The notes below the pieces were generated by a model. That model was not told the DNA's origin. It was given only the letters and a program-made list of their open reading frames with translations, and did not search any database. The position numbers and the translations under genes are program-made. Positions 1 through 12,396 of a stretch of DNA of 64,000 bases are shown piece after piece. Each line of letters begins with the position of its first letter. Positions within the stretch are counted from its first letter, which is position 1. Origin of the DNA: Scalesia atractyloides. Taxonomy: Eukaryota > Streptophyta > Magnoliopsida > Asterales > Asteraceae. The stretch spans positions 39,599,027 to 39,663,026 of the forward strand of contig CAMTDV010000022.1 of assembly GCA_947069175.1 (NCBI GenBank), read 5' to 3'.

Positions 1-2
1 GT

Positions 3-3000
3 TGTCTGCTTGATGAATCTATTCCGGAGATTGCTGCTTACCAAGACGTGTTAGATTTTTTGAGCAGAATCCCGATTACTAAAGCTCTTACTAATTGTCA
101 TACTGCGTATAGATCTCACGTAGAGTATTTTTTGAACGCAACAGAGTTTGATTCTGAAGAGAATGCGATTATTTCAGCTGTAAAGATTGGTGATGAGGAT
201 ATTCAGGTGAAGATTACAGAGGATTTGATCAGGAAGGTTTTGGATTTTAAAGACAACGAAGACGATCCGACAAGGTTTTCAGAGTATATGGTGAAGGGTT
301 GCTTTTACCGCATGGGTTACGCCGGATTCGTGAATGCCGCTCCTTTCAAAACGGGTAACCTAAGTGCAGCGTTTCGATATATCGCACACGTTATACATGC
401 TTTGAGTCATCGTAAAGGAAGGTTTGATGATTTGGTCGACTACCAAATGTGCATGATTACTACGTTGGTTCTGAATCTTCCATATAACTTTTCAAAGGTT
501 ATATTCATGCAGATGGTGCAAAATATTTAGAAGGAAAAGTTTCTGCAGTATCCACGTTTTATACAGATGTTGCTAGATCACCTGCATCCAAACTTGAAGA
601 AGAAAAAAGATGACGTGTTAAAGCTGGAACACATGGATGTCTCTACTCTTAAGAAGATAATTTTGCATCTTAAGACATTTCCGAACGCCAAGCCAGTTTT
701 TGGAGCTATCGTTGACATTATATTGCTCCGGCATCGGGAAAGTGGAGGAAGGAAGATAGTGGAGATGAGAATGAAGAGTTCACTGCGCTAGACGGTTTTG
801 CTAAGCGTAGTTCTTGGTTTGTTAAAGATGGAGAAAAGAGTGCAAAGAATAAGGCAACAGCTACATCTTACTTCTACATCTCAAAAGAAAAAGCAAGCAG
901 CTGAAAGTTCTGGATTGAGAGATGAACAGAGATTGAAGAAAATATTGAAGATATTGCTGCAGACATTGAGAGGCAAGCTTTTGGTGGTGATAAAGTGGCT
1001 GAAGAAGTTTTGTCTTCTAGCACAGATTCTGAAGATAGACGAGCTGGTGAAAGAAAAAGAGCTAAAAAGATAGAAGCCAAACGACTTGCAGAGAAAAAGA
1101 GAAAAGCTGAAGAGAAAAAGCGCAAAGCGGCAGGAGAGGACGACACGACTTATGTACCTTCGGGTTCAGATTATGATACTCTTGTTCGCAAGCCTGCAAA
1201 GAAAAAGACACGACGTCTCAAACGACAAGCGGAAAGAAGCACTGAGTCTCCTAACGTCAAATCCAAAGAGATAGTGCAGGAGGAGCAGACGGTCGAAGAA
1301 GAGGTTATTGAACCGACCAACAATTCCACCATCTACACCACGTCAGGCTACTCCACAGCCGCCACCACAACCAACACCACAACCGACTCCACAGCCGCTA
1401 CCACAACCGACACCGCAGTCGCAAACTTCACAGTCCCAGCCTCTCTTTGATTTTGATTTTGATTTTGATTTTGGGATATTCCAGGGGGTGAAGACTTTAC
1501 TACAGACATGTCTAATGACCCGCGCGTTGAAGAAATACAGAAACATGTCATGGTAAACACTGTCAAAATTGCGGAGTTCCAAGAGCAGCTTAATGTGCTA
1601 AATGAAGATAAACAGCAGCTAGAAGCTATGCTCGCCAGCATTGTGTCAGAGAATGAGCGTTTACGAATCCGAAAGGCTGAATATGAGGAGGAACGTCTTA
1701 GAAGTGATAGAAGAATGAATCTTTTCGAGAAGATATTGACAAAAAAGCTGGGAGTTAATATTGTTGCAGAAATAGATGAGATTGAACGAGCTGAGGCCAG
1801 AAAACGTGTAGCCGAACGTGAACGTCTTGCTAAAGAACTATCAGATGCGCAAGGCAAGGGCAAAGCCAAAGTAGTTGAGGATCCTGTGAACGTCACAACT
1901 GAGCCAAAAGCTGAATCTGTGCCAGTTATTACAGATATAATGGTCTATACAGTCTCGAATGAGTTTATTCTGATCGGAAAGCCTAAAGATGTGGATATTG
2001 ATACGACAGATCTTTCTGTGAGACACCGAGAATGGATTCATAAGAAAAAGTTAGAAAAAGAGATTGAGGCAATGACCAATGAATTTGATGAAGATGCTGA
2101 GAAAGAGGATGAAGATTTAGATGATGTATTATCTGGTGATTCTGATTATGATAGTGGTGATGATGATGATGATGTAGGTGGTGCGGGTATTTGTGTAACC
2201 GAATCTGGTTTAAATGAAGAGATTAATTATTCTGTGTATTTAGACGACTCTGCGAATCAAACAACAGAAGAAAGTGGTAAGGGTAGAACTGAAGGTCCCT
2301 TCTGATGCTCAGCAGGTAGGAATCTTCACGTAACCGATACATCTACCATTCCTGTCGTTCCTAAGCTGAAGATTTTTTTTCTTGAGCATGATGTTGAGGA
2401 GGGAGAATTTGTCCACAGCTATTCTAAGGAAGAGATTGCCGAAATGTGAGGCGTGGATGAAGAAAACTTCGAGTTTGATTTCGAAGACGAGCTGAACGAG
2501 ATTAGCGCTTTCGAGCCAAATGATTATGTCTTCGAACAAGTTGAAGAAGCGAATGATTATGATCGAGTTATCGTGGAGGATGATTCTGATGACGATGTTA
2601 CTAATCTTGTTGATCAGGGTACAGATGACTCTCCAACTTTCACTGAGTTGTTTGCAGCAGAGAATACCGATGTTTTGAAACGTAAAGTTGAAGAAGCTGC
2701 TAAACAAGGAACAATTCCTCAACAAATGAATAGAGCTGAAATAGCAGAAATGAAGAAAAAGTGGTTCAAGGTCTCACCAGCAGAGCGAAAATTCAAGCGT
2801 CCCTTAGCGTTCTTTACACGCGATGTAGATATTTCTCTGGGGAACATTATCAGCTGGGGTTGGATCGAAGAACTAAATGTTTACGTGATCAAAAGGGAGT
2901 TTGGAATCCAGTACTTCAGATATTTGAGCGACATCAAATCCTTGCCTTATTAGGATATCAAAGAGCTGGTGCAAACGAAGATGATCAATCTGAAGATGAA

Positions 3001-3706
3001 ATTCCACAACCAAAGGCTATGAAAGTTGATTAAGCTTGAAGCTTTGCATGGATTTGTACACTGGAAACCTCACTTTCCGAAGCGTATTACAAAGACGAAT
3101 CCAGTTACCAAAGAAAAGGATATGACGCTTATCGTGAAGAGGCCAAAAGTAATGAAGAATATGCCTATGATTCAGATGGAGCAGGATTTCCACAAAATCT
3201 TCAAGTGGTGGCACTATGATTCTAACACAGGAGAAGTTGTGATATGCGTGCACCCTGATGATGATTCGTGGAAGATAACTGAGGAGCTTACCGAAGCCGC
3301 CATAGCTCACAAACGAATATATGGGCTGTGGCGTGGCATTCTAGTACTAGACCCGATGTGGCTAGTAAATTATACGAAGAAAGATATAGATTGTTTGTTC
3401 TACAGTAAGATCAGTTACGAAGATAAAGACAAAGAACAAGCACTCCAGTTTCTGAAGATTGTTAATGTTTATTTCGCAAATGATATACATTCTGGATCGA
3501 CATGGAACACTTCTTGGAGGAAGCTGGAGGAGACCGAGCAAAAGAAGGAGGAAAAGAAAGAAGCTAGGATTGCAGAGCGAGCTCGCATAGCGTCGCTGAG
3601 AAGTTTTCAGTTTGGCAATAAAGTTAACCGACCTCCTCCAACAGATCAAATGCCAATTGCTTTTGAGGAGCGTCACAAGCCACCGAAGCGGTTTTTTGGT
3701 CGTTAA
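3..3706 (+). pseudogene. Sirevirus envelope-like ORF, decayed, left-truncated by window
   Basis: This is the 3' ORF that Sirevirus-type Ty1/copia elements carry after pol; its function is not established. The reading frame is already open at base 3 and runs to a stop at 528-530, with motifs IPITKAL and KGCFYRMGY that recur in the copy at 34530. Further pieces lie in shifting frames: 567-791, a Lys/Glu-rich part 995-1450, a proline/glutamine repeat (TPQP type) about 1308-1450, a charged probable coiled coil with an acidic tail 1508-2305, then 2453-2953 and the C-terminal part 3026-3706 with LDPMWLVNY and a basic tail. Stops and frameshifts between pieces show it is not translated as one protein. 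The order N-domain, basic region, proline-rich region, coiled coil, C-domain matches the other copies here. The family assignment rests on position before an LTR and on similarity to the copy that follows a copia pol. Confidence 0.75.
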
Positions 3707-3772
3707 ATTTAGATCTTATGAAGATTTTTTGAAGACTATCCAGACTGCGGCAACATCCAATGAGGAGTTTAT

Positions 3773-4230
3773 TGGTGCACTATGTCTATTGCCTACGTCT
3801 AGGATATGTCGTTATTGTATATAGGGCGTAACCGTCAAATTGTAAATGTTATTGTTTGTTTTATGTATTTTGTAGTAGGCTCGTATGAGTGAGTCAGATG
3901 ACTCGTACGAGTGACTCTCTATCACTCGTAAGAGGCAACCACTCCACGAGTCATAGTCTCTGTTTCACACTCTCCTGTGAGAGTCATGTCGACCTATAAA
4001 TAGAGGAGTGTTGTGTCAGAGCTAGATTAGTGTTAGTCCAGTTGGTACGGCGAAGCCCTGCTGAACTGTTTACTTGCGTTGTACTTTGCACGTCAATCAA
4101 TACATTCAAAGCGGTTAAATAGTAGATCTCACTTGTTCGTTTGTCAACCTCACTAACAATGAATTTCGCCTCTGTTAGCTGAGTTAGGTCAGACTGGTTG
4201 CTCATCGGAGGAGCTGATCCCCCATTCACA
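3773..4230 (+). mobile_element. 3' LTR of the first Sirevirus family
   Basis: The LTR begins TGGTGCACTATG directly after a decayed polypurine stretch (ATGAGGAGTTTA) and aligns in position and start with the 3' LTR at 42028. It holds palindromic motifs around a CGTACG core (ACTCGTACGAGT at about 3901-3912) and a TATA box (CTATAAATAG, 3994-4003), the usual U3 order. The right end is uncertain; CA dinucleotides at about 4224 and 4230 are both possible. Its sequence is clearly diverged from the LTR at 16571, so this is a second family. Confidence 0.65.
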
Positions 4231-5268
4231 GTCTCTACTTGTCGTATTGTTTCATATTATGTCTATATGGTGTCGTATTTTGACGTATATTGTCGGTTAT
4301 TTTATGTGTTGTATCCATTAAACAAACAAAAAACATTTTAAATACATTATACATACAAAATACCTTTAAAATTACAAATTAACCTATATGATATATATAT
4401 ACGGGACCTTTATTACACCTATATATGCTAATACGGGACCTATACCTCACCTATACTATATTACATTGTACATAGTATTTTATAAAAGTCTTTGTTGGAA
4501 ATTGAAAAAGCAATACGACCCATATAGGCCTATACGACCCATATTGAAGGTGTCGATTTAAGGATTCAGGTGTGCCAATAGTACGACCCTTATTATATGT
4601 GATTCGTCCAACATCTTGACCTCACTTGATTGAAATAGATATGTACCCGTTTACAAAATACCATTGATTTGTCCAAATAGAACAGTCTTGTCCGAGTGCT
4701 AGGGCGATTAATTTTTGTATGGCCCAAGATTGACCTAAGAAAGAAGAAATTGACACTTGCTAAACACATACAAATACTATATAACGGCCAACTAGATCAT
4801 CGAATAAGCATCCTGAGATGCCCTCAATCGAGCAAATGCATCCCCTTCTCCATAACAATCAGAGTTAGATATATACCCAAGCCACTAAACTACCAGTTCC
4901 AAGGAAAACCTGCTGATATGAACCAATCGGTTGATAGATAAATAACCCGACAAATGGATAGAGCTCAAAAAAAATAGCAAGAAGTAGTATTTGAGATAAC
5001 CCTCTCTTTAATATTTTTCATTCATAAATCTTTTGAAAACAAATGCAAATGGCTTTATAGCCTTACGAAGCAACTGAATGAAATTAACTGCCAAAATACC
5101 CACTACTCCACTACAAACAAAACTAACTAAGAAATAAATAAAATGATAATATGCATGTGAAAGAGAGTTGGACGTGGGTCTTCGAGGTGGTAGATGTGGT
5201 ACACATCATCTGTCCGCTAAAGCCTTACTGTGGTAAAACCTGATTTGACTCGGTTTCGAACTAGAGAT
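4231..5268. other. AT-rich intergenic DNA, no gene seen
   Basis: No coding region can be supported. Short related motifs (ACGGGACC, TACGACCCATAT) recur between 4400 and 4570. Minus-strand codons around 4780-4940 are faintly like a copia RNase H region, but too broken to call. Confidence 0.4.
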
Positions 5269-5650
5269 GGGTTAAAATGAAAACCACCTTGAGTTGTGGG
5301 AACCATGAGAACTAGGTCATTCAAAAGATTTTTCGAAAAATGTTTTCTCAAAAGTCATAAAAAAATTACTTGTTTCAACCAAAAAATAATTAAAAAAAAT
5401 GGCGCGTACCCACATTTATATGAGGCGTAAAAAATATTTATTTTTGTACAAAATTTACACCAGGCGTAAAAAAAACTTGCATCAGTCAAAACTACCGACT
5501 CGACAATTTTTTTATAGATGTGTTTTTAATATTTTCATATACGTTTGTGCAAAAAAAATTTGGCCCAACTCGCGCGGGATGAAAAATTTCTCACGGTTCT
5601 CATAACTCCTGGTGGTTCTCATAATTCCTGGTGGTTCTCATTTGAACCAA
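5269..5650. mobile_element. MITE-like element with terminal inverted repeats
   Basis: The left end (from GGGTTAAAATGAAAACCACC) and the reverse complement of the right end (TGGTTCAAATGAGAACCACC) are imperfect inverted repeats of about 45 bases. The right end repeats the motif GGTTCTCATAA twice. There is no coding content. The superfamily cannot be settled by eye; the target duplication is unclear. Confidence 0.5.
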
Positions 5651-5720
5651 GCCTTTATATATATATATATGTGTGCGTGTGTATGTATATGTGTGTAGTA
5701 TAAAGAAGAAAGAGGCCCGG

Positions 5721-6237
5721 TGTAACAACCCAGTGTAACCGCACCATTATATTTTCCACTTTGGCAGCTAGCACACCCTCAGCGCTCGCCCCTCACGGTT
5801 TTTAAAACGCGTCATGATAGTGAATGTATCCGGCCTCTTATAAGAAAGCCTTTGTTCCCCCCTTCACAGCCGATGTGGGATATCACAATCCACCCCCTTA
5901 AGGGGTCCAGCGTCCTCACAGGACCTAGCACCACCTGTCCGACCCTAACTCTGATACCATCTGTAACAGCCCAGCATAACTGCACCATAATATTGTCCGC
6001 TTTGGCAGCTAGCACGCCCTCAACGCCTGCCTCTCACGGTTTTTAAAACGCGTCATCATGGTGAAGGTATTCAGCCCACCAAACCGAACCTAGCTCTGAT
6101 ACCATTTGTAACAGCCCAGCGTAACTGCACCATGATATTGTCCGCTTTGGCAGCTAGCACGCCCTCAATGCCTGCCCTTCACAGTTTTTAAAATGCGTCA
6201 TCATGGTAAAGGTATCCATCCCCTTATAAGGAAGCGT
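5721..6237 (-). mobile_element. TRIM-like element with three tandem LTR copies
   Basis: Three copies of a unit starting TGTAACA(A/G)CCCAG begin at 5721, 5962 and 6107. Copies two and three are each directly preceded by CTCTGATACCA, the complement of an initiator tRNA-Met primer site, so the order is LTR, internal, LTR, internal, LTR on the minus strand. The first LTR is about 167 bp (5721-5887, ending GGGATATCACA); the second is shortened; the third runs into the long LTR relic near 6238. The TTTTAAAACGCGTC motif is shared by a TRIM family widespread in plants. No protein is encoded. Confidence 0.65.
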
Positions 6238-7080
6238 TTTTATTCTTCTAAGGCCCAATCCTATATGATCCATGCTTCAAACCTGTTCACCTGTATCATG
6301 TGTAAAAGAAAAAGTTTGGGTCAACATACGTTGGCGAGTGAATCCCTTTTTATTATTAGTAAAATGTTATATTAAATCTTTTATTTATGAAAAATGTGCA
6401 TTAACCAAAATACGTGAATATCGCGTACATCAATTATTAATTTCCACAAGCTACTCATTCAATAAGCAACATGGCAATGTATAAGTGTGCACGGTAATGC
6501 GGTGTGTTGCAAGATCGAAGCTCAATCAAACGGAGCTGAGCTTGTATAATAAGCAACATCGTGTTCCACTCATAGGTAACAGGGAACGGACGACCTTTAA
6601 TGAGAAAATGACTGCAATGAATGTAAAACACTAAATGACAACAACAATTATCGCATAATACGTTAGTTCACATAGTGGTAATTGCACGTTATTAAATAAA
6701 AGGATAACAATACAGAGCCACACATTATACACCCCAAAAACGTATAAATAAAATGGAGAGTTGGAGATTCACTCACAGTGGTTGCGAATAAGATTTCTTG
6801 AAGATAACGCACGAGTGTGAAGTTGGGATACCAAATGAACGAATCGGTTACCCTAGATATTCAAATAACGGTTTAGTTAAATAATATTCCCTTGTTTGAA
6901 ATTTATCTTTTTAAACATCTTACCATTTATGTGAGTTATTACAAGATTTAAGACAATATTAGATTCACAAGTGTGAGTAATAGATGTAATAAAAATATTA
7001 AATATTTTTTGGGGATATTTAGTGACTTTATATAAAAAAATATTTTCTGAATTAATCAGATTAAATCGCCAAAAACCGGC

Positions 7081-7652
7081 CCTTACACAGATCGAACTCG
7101 TGACCTTCCGTTCGTGTGCACGCAGCCCGACCAACTGGGTTGTGTGTCTAACCCGGTGGATATACCATTTTTAATTCTCTTATATAGAGGTTAGGTTTAA
7201 ACAGTCAATTGTTTTATTCTAAATAACAAAAAGGTGTCACGTCGTCTAAGGAAGCGGGTCTCGAACCCGGGACCTCTCACTTACGTGCACACAACCCGAA
7301 TAACTGGGTTGTGTGTCTAACCTGTTGGTATCAACATTCTTATTTCTTTTATAATGAAACTAAGTCGTTTCATATGCGGGTTTGTAGAAAAAGAAAATAC
7401 CACGTCTACATTACCGGAAGGGCGCGTCAAACTCGAGTTCTTCTGGTGGAGTTGCACGGTTTCAACAACCACTGGACCAGGTGATTTGTGTGGTAACTTT
7501 CCAATCTTAATAATTTTATTGAATAACTTCAAACAGTTTTTGATTATTTATAATAGCTAAGTAAAAATAAAAGAAAACGGGCTCTTTGGATTTCGAACCC
7601 GAGACCTCTGGTCTATTTGAACAACTCCAAGCACTGCTCTATTATGCCATTT
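7081..7652 (-). repeat. tRNA-like A/B-box modules in the relic LTR
   Basis: Three modules read on the minus strand at about 7081-7150, 7245-7322 and 7577-7652. Each has a B-box-like segment (complement of TCGAACCCGGGACC and variants) and, in the first two, an A-box-like segment (complement of ACCAACTGGGTTGTGTG). They lack the folding expected of real tRNA genes. A fourth module of the same kind, on the plus strand, is at 8255-8342 (AGTGGTGCAGCGG, then CCCGGGTTTGAGTCCCG). Confidence 0.55.
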
Positions 7653-8410
7653 TGTGTTGATAAAAACAAAATTAAAACTTTGTATCAGTCGGAGACTGTT
7701 TCTTCTTCCTTAAACCACCCACCCGAAACCCAGCAACTCTGCCCACTCAAAATTCGAATATGAACGTGATACAGAGATTAGTTTTTGGATTTAAGTTCTA
7801 AGAAGTAAAACGAATGGAATGCGGTGAAATATACCTCCCGGCCGCGTGTAGATGATGAGTTAAATAACTTCCGGCGAACACCGAATCTCCGATGAGTTGC
7901 AGGTCTGCGTATGCGTTTAATTTTAGCATGAAGTTGAAAGGTGGTAACCGTTCTATGGCCTCGTATGGTCCCTATTTATTCAGATTCATGCTTACAACCG
8001 AGTAGGTGATTTGGTTCGATAAGGAAATGAAATCTCTTGATTGTTTGGTTTGATCGGGTTTATACACGAAAAGGAACCAAGTTGTATGATGTGTCCAGGT
8101 TCAATATTTAGATATGGAAGTTGACTTCGTTAATCAATCACGCAAATTTTGGAGCAGATTTTGAAGATCGCTTGGCTGTTCGTGAGCTGGCTTGGGCGGC
8201 AACCGTGTTTCAAAAGGAAACTATGCGTGACGCGTATGTTTAATTATTGGTCTAACAGACTTGCACCAAACGACCAAGTGGTGCAGCGGTCTGTTTGTTG
8301 TGGGCATGGCGATGAGACCCGGGTTTGAGTCCCGCGGTCTCTATATATATATATATATTTTGATATTTTATTTGTACCTTTAGATACATATATATATATA
8401 TATATATATA

Positions 8411-9773
8411 TAGGGTAAGGATCTAGAGTGAACAACATTATAAGAGCGAACCGTGTGAACTGATCTCGACCATTGATTTTCATCATTCTAAAGTTTTGAT
8501 TCGTGGCATGATTGTAATTATTGAGATTTGTTTTTTCCTTTAAATTTAATTAAAAAAGGTAATTCTGTAATTACATAATGGGTCAGTTTTTTAAAACTGG
8601 AAACATGAAAAGTTGCAATATATTTCGCCAGTTACTTGCTCCTCCAAAGTTGTAATATATTTCGTCAGTTACTTGCTCCTCCAAATTCGCGTATACTATT
8701 TAATACACGCTCCTCCAAATTCGCGTATATTATTTAATACACCTGTGTACTGTATATTATAAACTAAAATTCTACAGCAAAGCGGCAACCTTGAGTTATA
8801 ATAATGCAATAACTTTACCATGTTACACATGTGTACTGTATGGTATTAATTGGAGGTTTGCATCAAAGTTGAATGCTCGCATGTAATAATGCAGAAACTT
8901 AAAATTATACATATGTGTACTGTATGGTATCAACTGGAGGTTTATAGCAACGCTGCATCCACTTATATAACTCATGCATCATCTTAATAGTGTACACATG
9001 TGTATTAAATAATGCATATACTACGAAACTGCATCCTGATATATAATAATGCATATACTACGCGACTATACACATGTGTACTGAATTACAACAACTGGAC
9101 GTTTACAACAGCATAATCACAAATAAAAACCACAACCTGCAATTATGTGGATAATGAACGGGAATACATTCCTGTGTATTAACGACTAAATGTATCATTA
9201 ATCTCATCAGTGCAAATCTTGAATGGACAAACACATGAAAACAATTTTAAACTTGAAAACTACACATGTGGATTGAACAACTAGATACGTATATTCATCT
9301 TCATACATGATACTAAAATCCAGAAGATCAAACATGGGCGATCCATTGGTGCAACAAAGACGCCATCATTACTCGGTTCGTATATATCATTCGCGTTTTC
9401 AAACGAATTGGAATTATTACAACGTGAATCCGCCATATTTGAATAAAAAATACGAACTTTGATTCAGACAAAGTTGAAAAAAAATAATCCCTGTTCAAAA
9501 TCTTTAAAAACAATATATTATCATAACGAATTCGATCTGATAAACTAAAAGTACGTATAATCAACTGGTGATCTTCGAAAAAAATTAGAAAGATTGTTAA
9601 ATCCCTAAAATGTAGGGATTTTGTAATTGAATAAATGATTAAACGAAAATAATTAAATGAAGATATATGGAAAAATACGATTATACCCTTGACACATAAA
9701 AATGAAGTCAATAGCTAAGATGAGTTCACACAGTTCACTATGAAAATATTGTTCACAAATGATCCTAATCCTA
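8411..9773. mobile_element. 1.36-kb non-autonomous TIR element
   Basis: The left end 8411-8462 (TAGGGTAAGGATC, GTGAACAAC, GTGTGAACT) is matched in inverse orientation by the right end 9718-9773, giving imperfect inverted repeats of about 52 bases. It sits in a TA-repeat tract, so a target duplication cannot be read. Inside, a unit containing ACACATGTGTACTGTATGG and a GGAGGTTT segment recurs several times between 8730 and 9110. No transposase is seen. A Mutator-like origin is possible but unproven. Confidence 0.6.
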
Positions 9774-9919
9774 TTATATATATATATATTTAAATGCGTC
9801 ATAAGGCAAAAATTCACGCTTTAGCTATTTGAACACAAGATTAAAGAGAATATCAACTCAAATCAAAGAAATTTTAAAGTGGGTGGGTCTTGAGACTCCA
9901 TTTTTTGACGGATGTTACA

Positions 9920-10517
9920 CATAAGTAATCCAATGCCTCTTAAATCACCAACGCGTTTTGGGCTTAGTTGGCCGTGGAGCACATGAAAACTCCACAGTTA
10001 AGCGTGCTCAGGTGGGAGTAGTACTAGAATGGGTGACTTTCTAGGAATTCTCCACCAGGTCAACAAAAAACAAAGCGTGACTCTCTGGATTGACAACCGA
10101 TCGGGGGGCAAAGTGGATAATATTGGTGGTGCAAGAGGCCGGATGTTACAAAATGGTATCAGAGGCACTCATGAGCCTTTTGGGATGGTGGGGTAAAGCT
10201 CATCGAGCACGATGAGTCCCTAAGGGGGGGGGGGGTGATTGTAATGATACCGACTACCGAAAGATTAACATGGACCATTACCCTAGGCAAATCCCACATC
10301 GGCCATGCTCAGGAGAGATTCTTGGTTCATAAGTAATCCACTAAATCACCAACGCATTTTGGGCTTAGTGGGCTGTGGAGCACATGAAAACTCCACATTT
10401 AAGTGTGCTCAAGTGGGAGTAGTAGTAGAATGGGTGACCTCCTGGGAAGTCTCTAGATGGGCAACCCATCAGGGGTGAAGCAGACAATATTGGTGGTGCA
10501 AGAGGTCGAATGTTACA
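9920..10517 (+). mobile_element. Cassandra TRIM, left LTR truncated
   Basis: Two LTR copies (9920-10150, lacking about its first 90 bases, and 10240-10517) flank an 89-bp internal part. A primer site TGGTATCAGAGGC (10154-10166) follows the first LTR, and a purine tract with an unusually long G run (about 10221-10237) precedes the second. Both LTRs contain a 5S-rRNA-like segment (9985-10047 and 10387-10450; GGGAGTAGTACTAGAATGGG and variants), the hallmark of Cassandra. No protein is encoded. Confidence 0.88.
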
Positions 10518-12396
10518 CCCGGCACTGACGTCTAGGAGGAGACGGAGAGGACGGTGACGACCCGAGACTGCCTCCCACACCGAGCATTCTTATCAAGTAG
10601 ACTACTAGATGGTACCTTGAATATGTGTAGTTGATATTGTATGCTCAAATAAATAAGTAGGAATGTTAAAAGCAAAATTTCTTAGCACACATTTATGTCG
10701 GGTTTCTATCTATGAATAAAAAAAAAATACGTTAATCAATGGCTGTAAATAAAAAGAATACAATAATCAATGACTGACTGCTTTGTTTACTTAGATACTC
10801 ATACAGTAATCAATGCCTCGCTATCTGTAAATAAAAAGAATACAATAATGAATGACTAACTGCTTTGTTTACTTAGATACTCATATTTGAAACTTGCTCC
10901 TAAACTCACCTTAACCACTGAAATATCATATATATTCAAATACATTTCTAACAATTCTATATTTTTCATAACTTAAAGTTTCCAAAAAGATCATAATCCA
11001 ATTATACTATTTTTTAAGTTATATAACATATATATTCGATTTTGATGTGGGTAAACTGGTATGAGACCAGTTTCAAATAATCGGATAAGTTCCACCTAAC
11101 TATATACCTGTGTATATTTTATAATAATTAGTCTGATACTCGTATGCCCATGGCAATTGTCTCAAGTTTCAGGTTTTTCCATTCGGTTCGTGTTTTCGTT
11201 TTAGCATATTGTAACAAATATTTTTTCAAGTAGTTCTACAGGACTAGAGCATCCAAGTCCATAACCGAATAAACTCCTATTACAAGGTTCATATGTTTGC
11301 AAACAGAAAAGCCCAAAGATTCTGGGTAGGTAGTTAAAGGTTTTCTTTTCTTTTCTTTTTAAGCAATATTTTTTAAGCCTAAGAAGAGATACAACTTGGG
11401 CCCCCCAAATCAAATATATGATTGATGTTAATTCAAGCACTCTCATCCACAAACACAAACTAAAACACAAGAGGCATAGATGGATACCCCTACACTTGCA
11501 AGTTGCAAATATAAAACATGTTTTTGACCATTTAATGTAATCATGTGAATCTGCATATATGTATGCATTCACGAAGCAAAGTAGCCTTTAACTTGCAAGG
11601 CATCAACCAAAAGTTAGGACTTTTTCCAAACTCACCTTTTTTTCCAATATGTGAAAGAGAAGAGATCCAGCACATTGTCATGTGATTCGATTGGATCAAC
11701 GTCTACCCGAAAAGAATACTATCGTGTTCTCACACACACACATACGTGTTCTGAAGATAACCATGACTATTATTAGAGTTTTTTAACAAGCTCGTGGCTC
11801 ACACTCGTCTGCTGGCTTGCTTGTCTGCCTCATCTAATTTAAATCCATAATTTTAATATACAGATTATAACCCAAACTCATAACAAAAGTTTTAATAATA
11901 TAATAACTTCTTTAGATTTTGCGTTATGTGTACGTAAAAGATATTATTTTTTTTACTTTTATATGTATCAGTATGTGTAAAAAGTATAAAATTTAAAACT
12001 AACAAAAATGTAAACGAGCCCAACCTATTATGATAAAAAAATTATACTATTTTAGTAATAATTTATTCATCTATAGATTAACGAGATGAGCATGTGCTCA
12101 ACCTAGCTTGGGTCGTTTAAGAAACTATATTATTTTATTAATAATCGATTCTTTTATGACTTAGAAAAATTTATTTTATGCGTTATTATATAACCTAAGC
12201 AGCTTTTGACCCGTTCAACATATTTTCATTCTAGCTTTCTTTCTAGTTTTACTGGTTTGTCATGTTAGAGATGAAACGTAACCCGAAACAATCTATGCAT
12301 ATATATGGGTCGAAATAACGATATTCAATATTTCTGGCTAACGATGCCCGAAAGTAAATGCAATGGAAAAAATCAAGAAAACCGATCCTGCTTCTG
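10518..12396. other. Intergenic DNA downstream of CIPK; short tandem duplication
   Basis: No gene is seen. A segment beginning CTGTAAATAAAAAGAATACA occurs twice, at 10743 and 10825, a direct tandem duplication with an 82-base period ending near 10890. The last few hundred bases before 12397 should hold the 3' UTR of the kinase gene; I cannot fix its end. Confidence 0.5.

Larger units (their letters stand above)
6238..9919 (-). mobile_element. Diverged long LTR (relic or solo LTR), split by a DNA element
   Basis: Blocks match, in order, the 2.6-kb LTR at 47119: the TTCACCTGTATCATGTGT block with the downstream TTGGCGAGTGAATCC motif (6287-6346, compare 47325-47380), the ACACCCCAAAA and GATTCACTCACAGTGG blocks (6728-6783, compare 47842-47903), a series of tRNA-like modules, and the terminal TTTTTGACGGATGTTACA (to 9919, compare to 49747). 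The left end is replaced by the TRIM at 5721. The 8411-9773 element lies inside it. Minus orientation is inferred from the better copy. Confidence 0.65.

Noticed and set aside
1348..1896. 182-codon minus-strand open frame rich in Ser
   Set aside because: It is the antisense shadow of the coiled-coil and proline-rich parts of the envelope-like ORF.
9985..10450. 5S rRNA-like sequences
   Set aside because: They cover only part of 5S rRNA, occur once in each LTR and lie between a primer site and purine tract; this is Cassandra, not a 5S gene.
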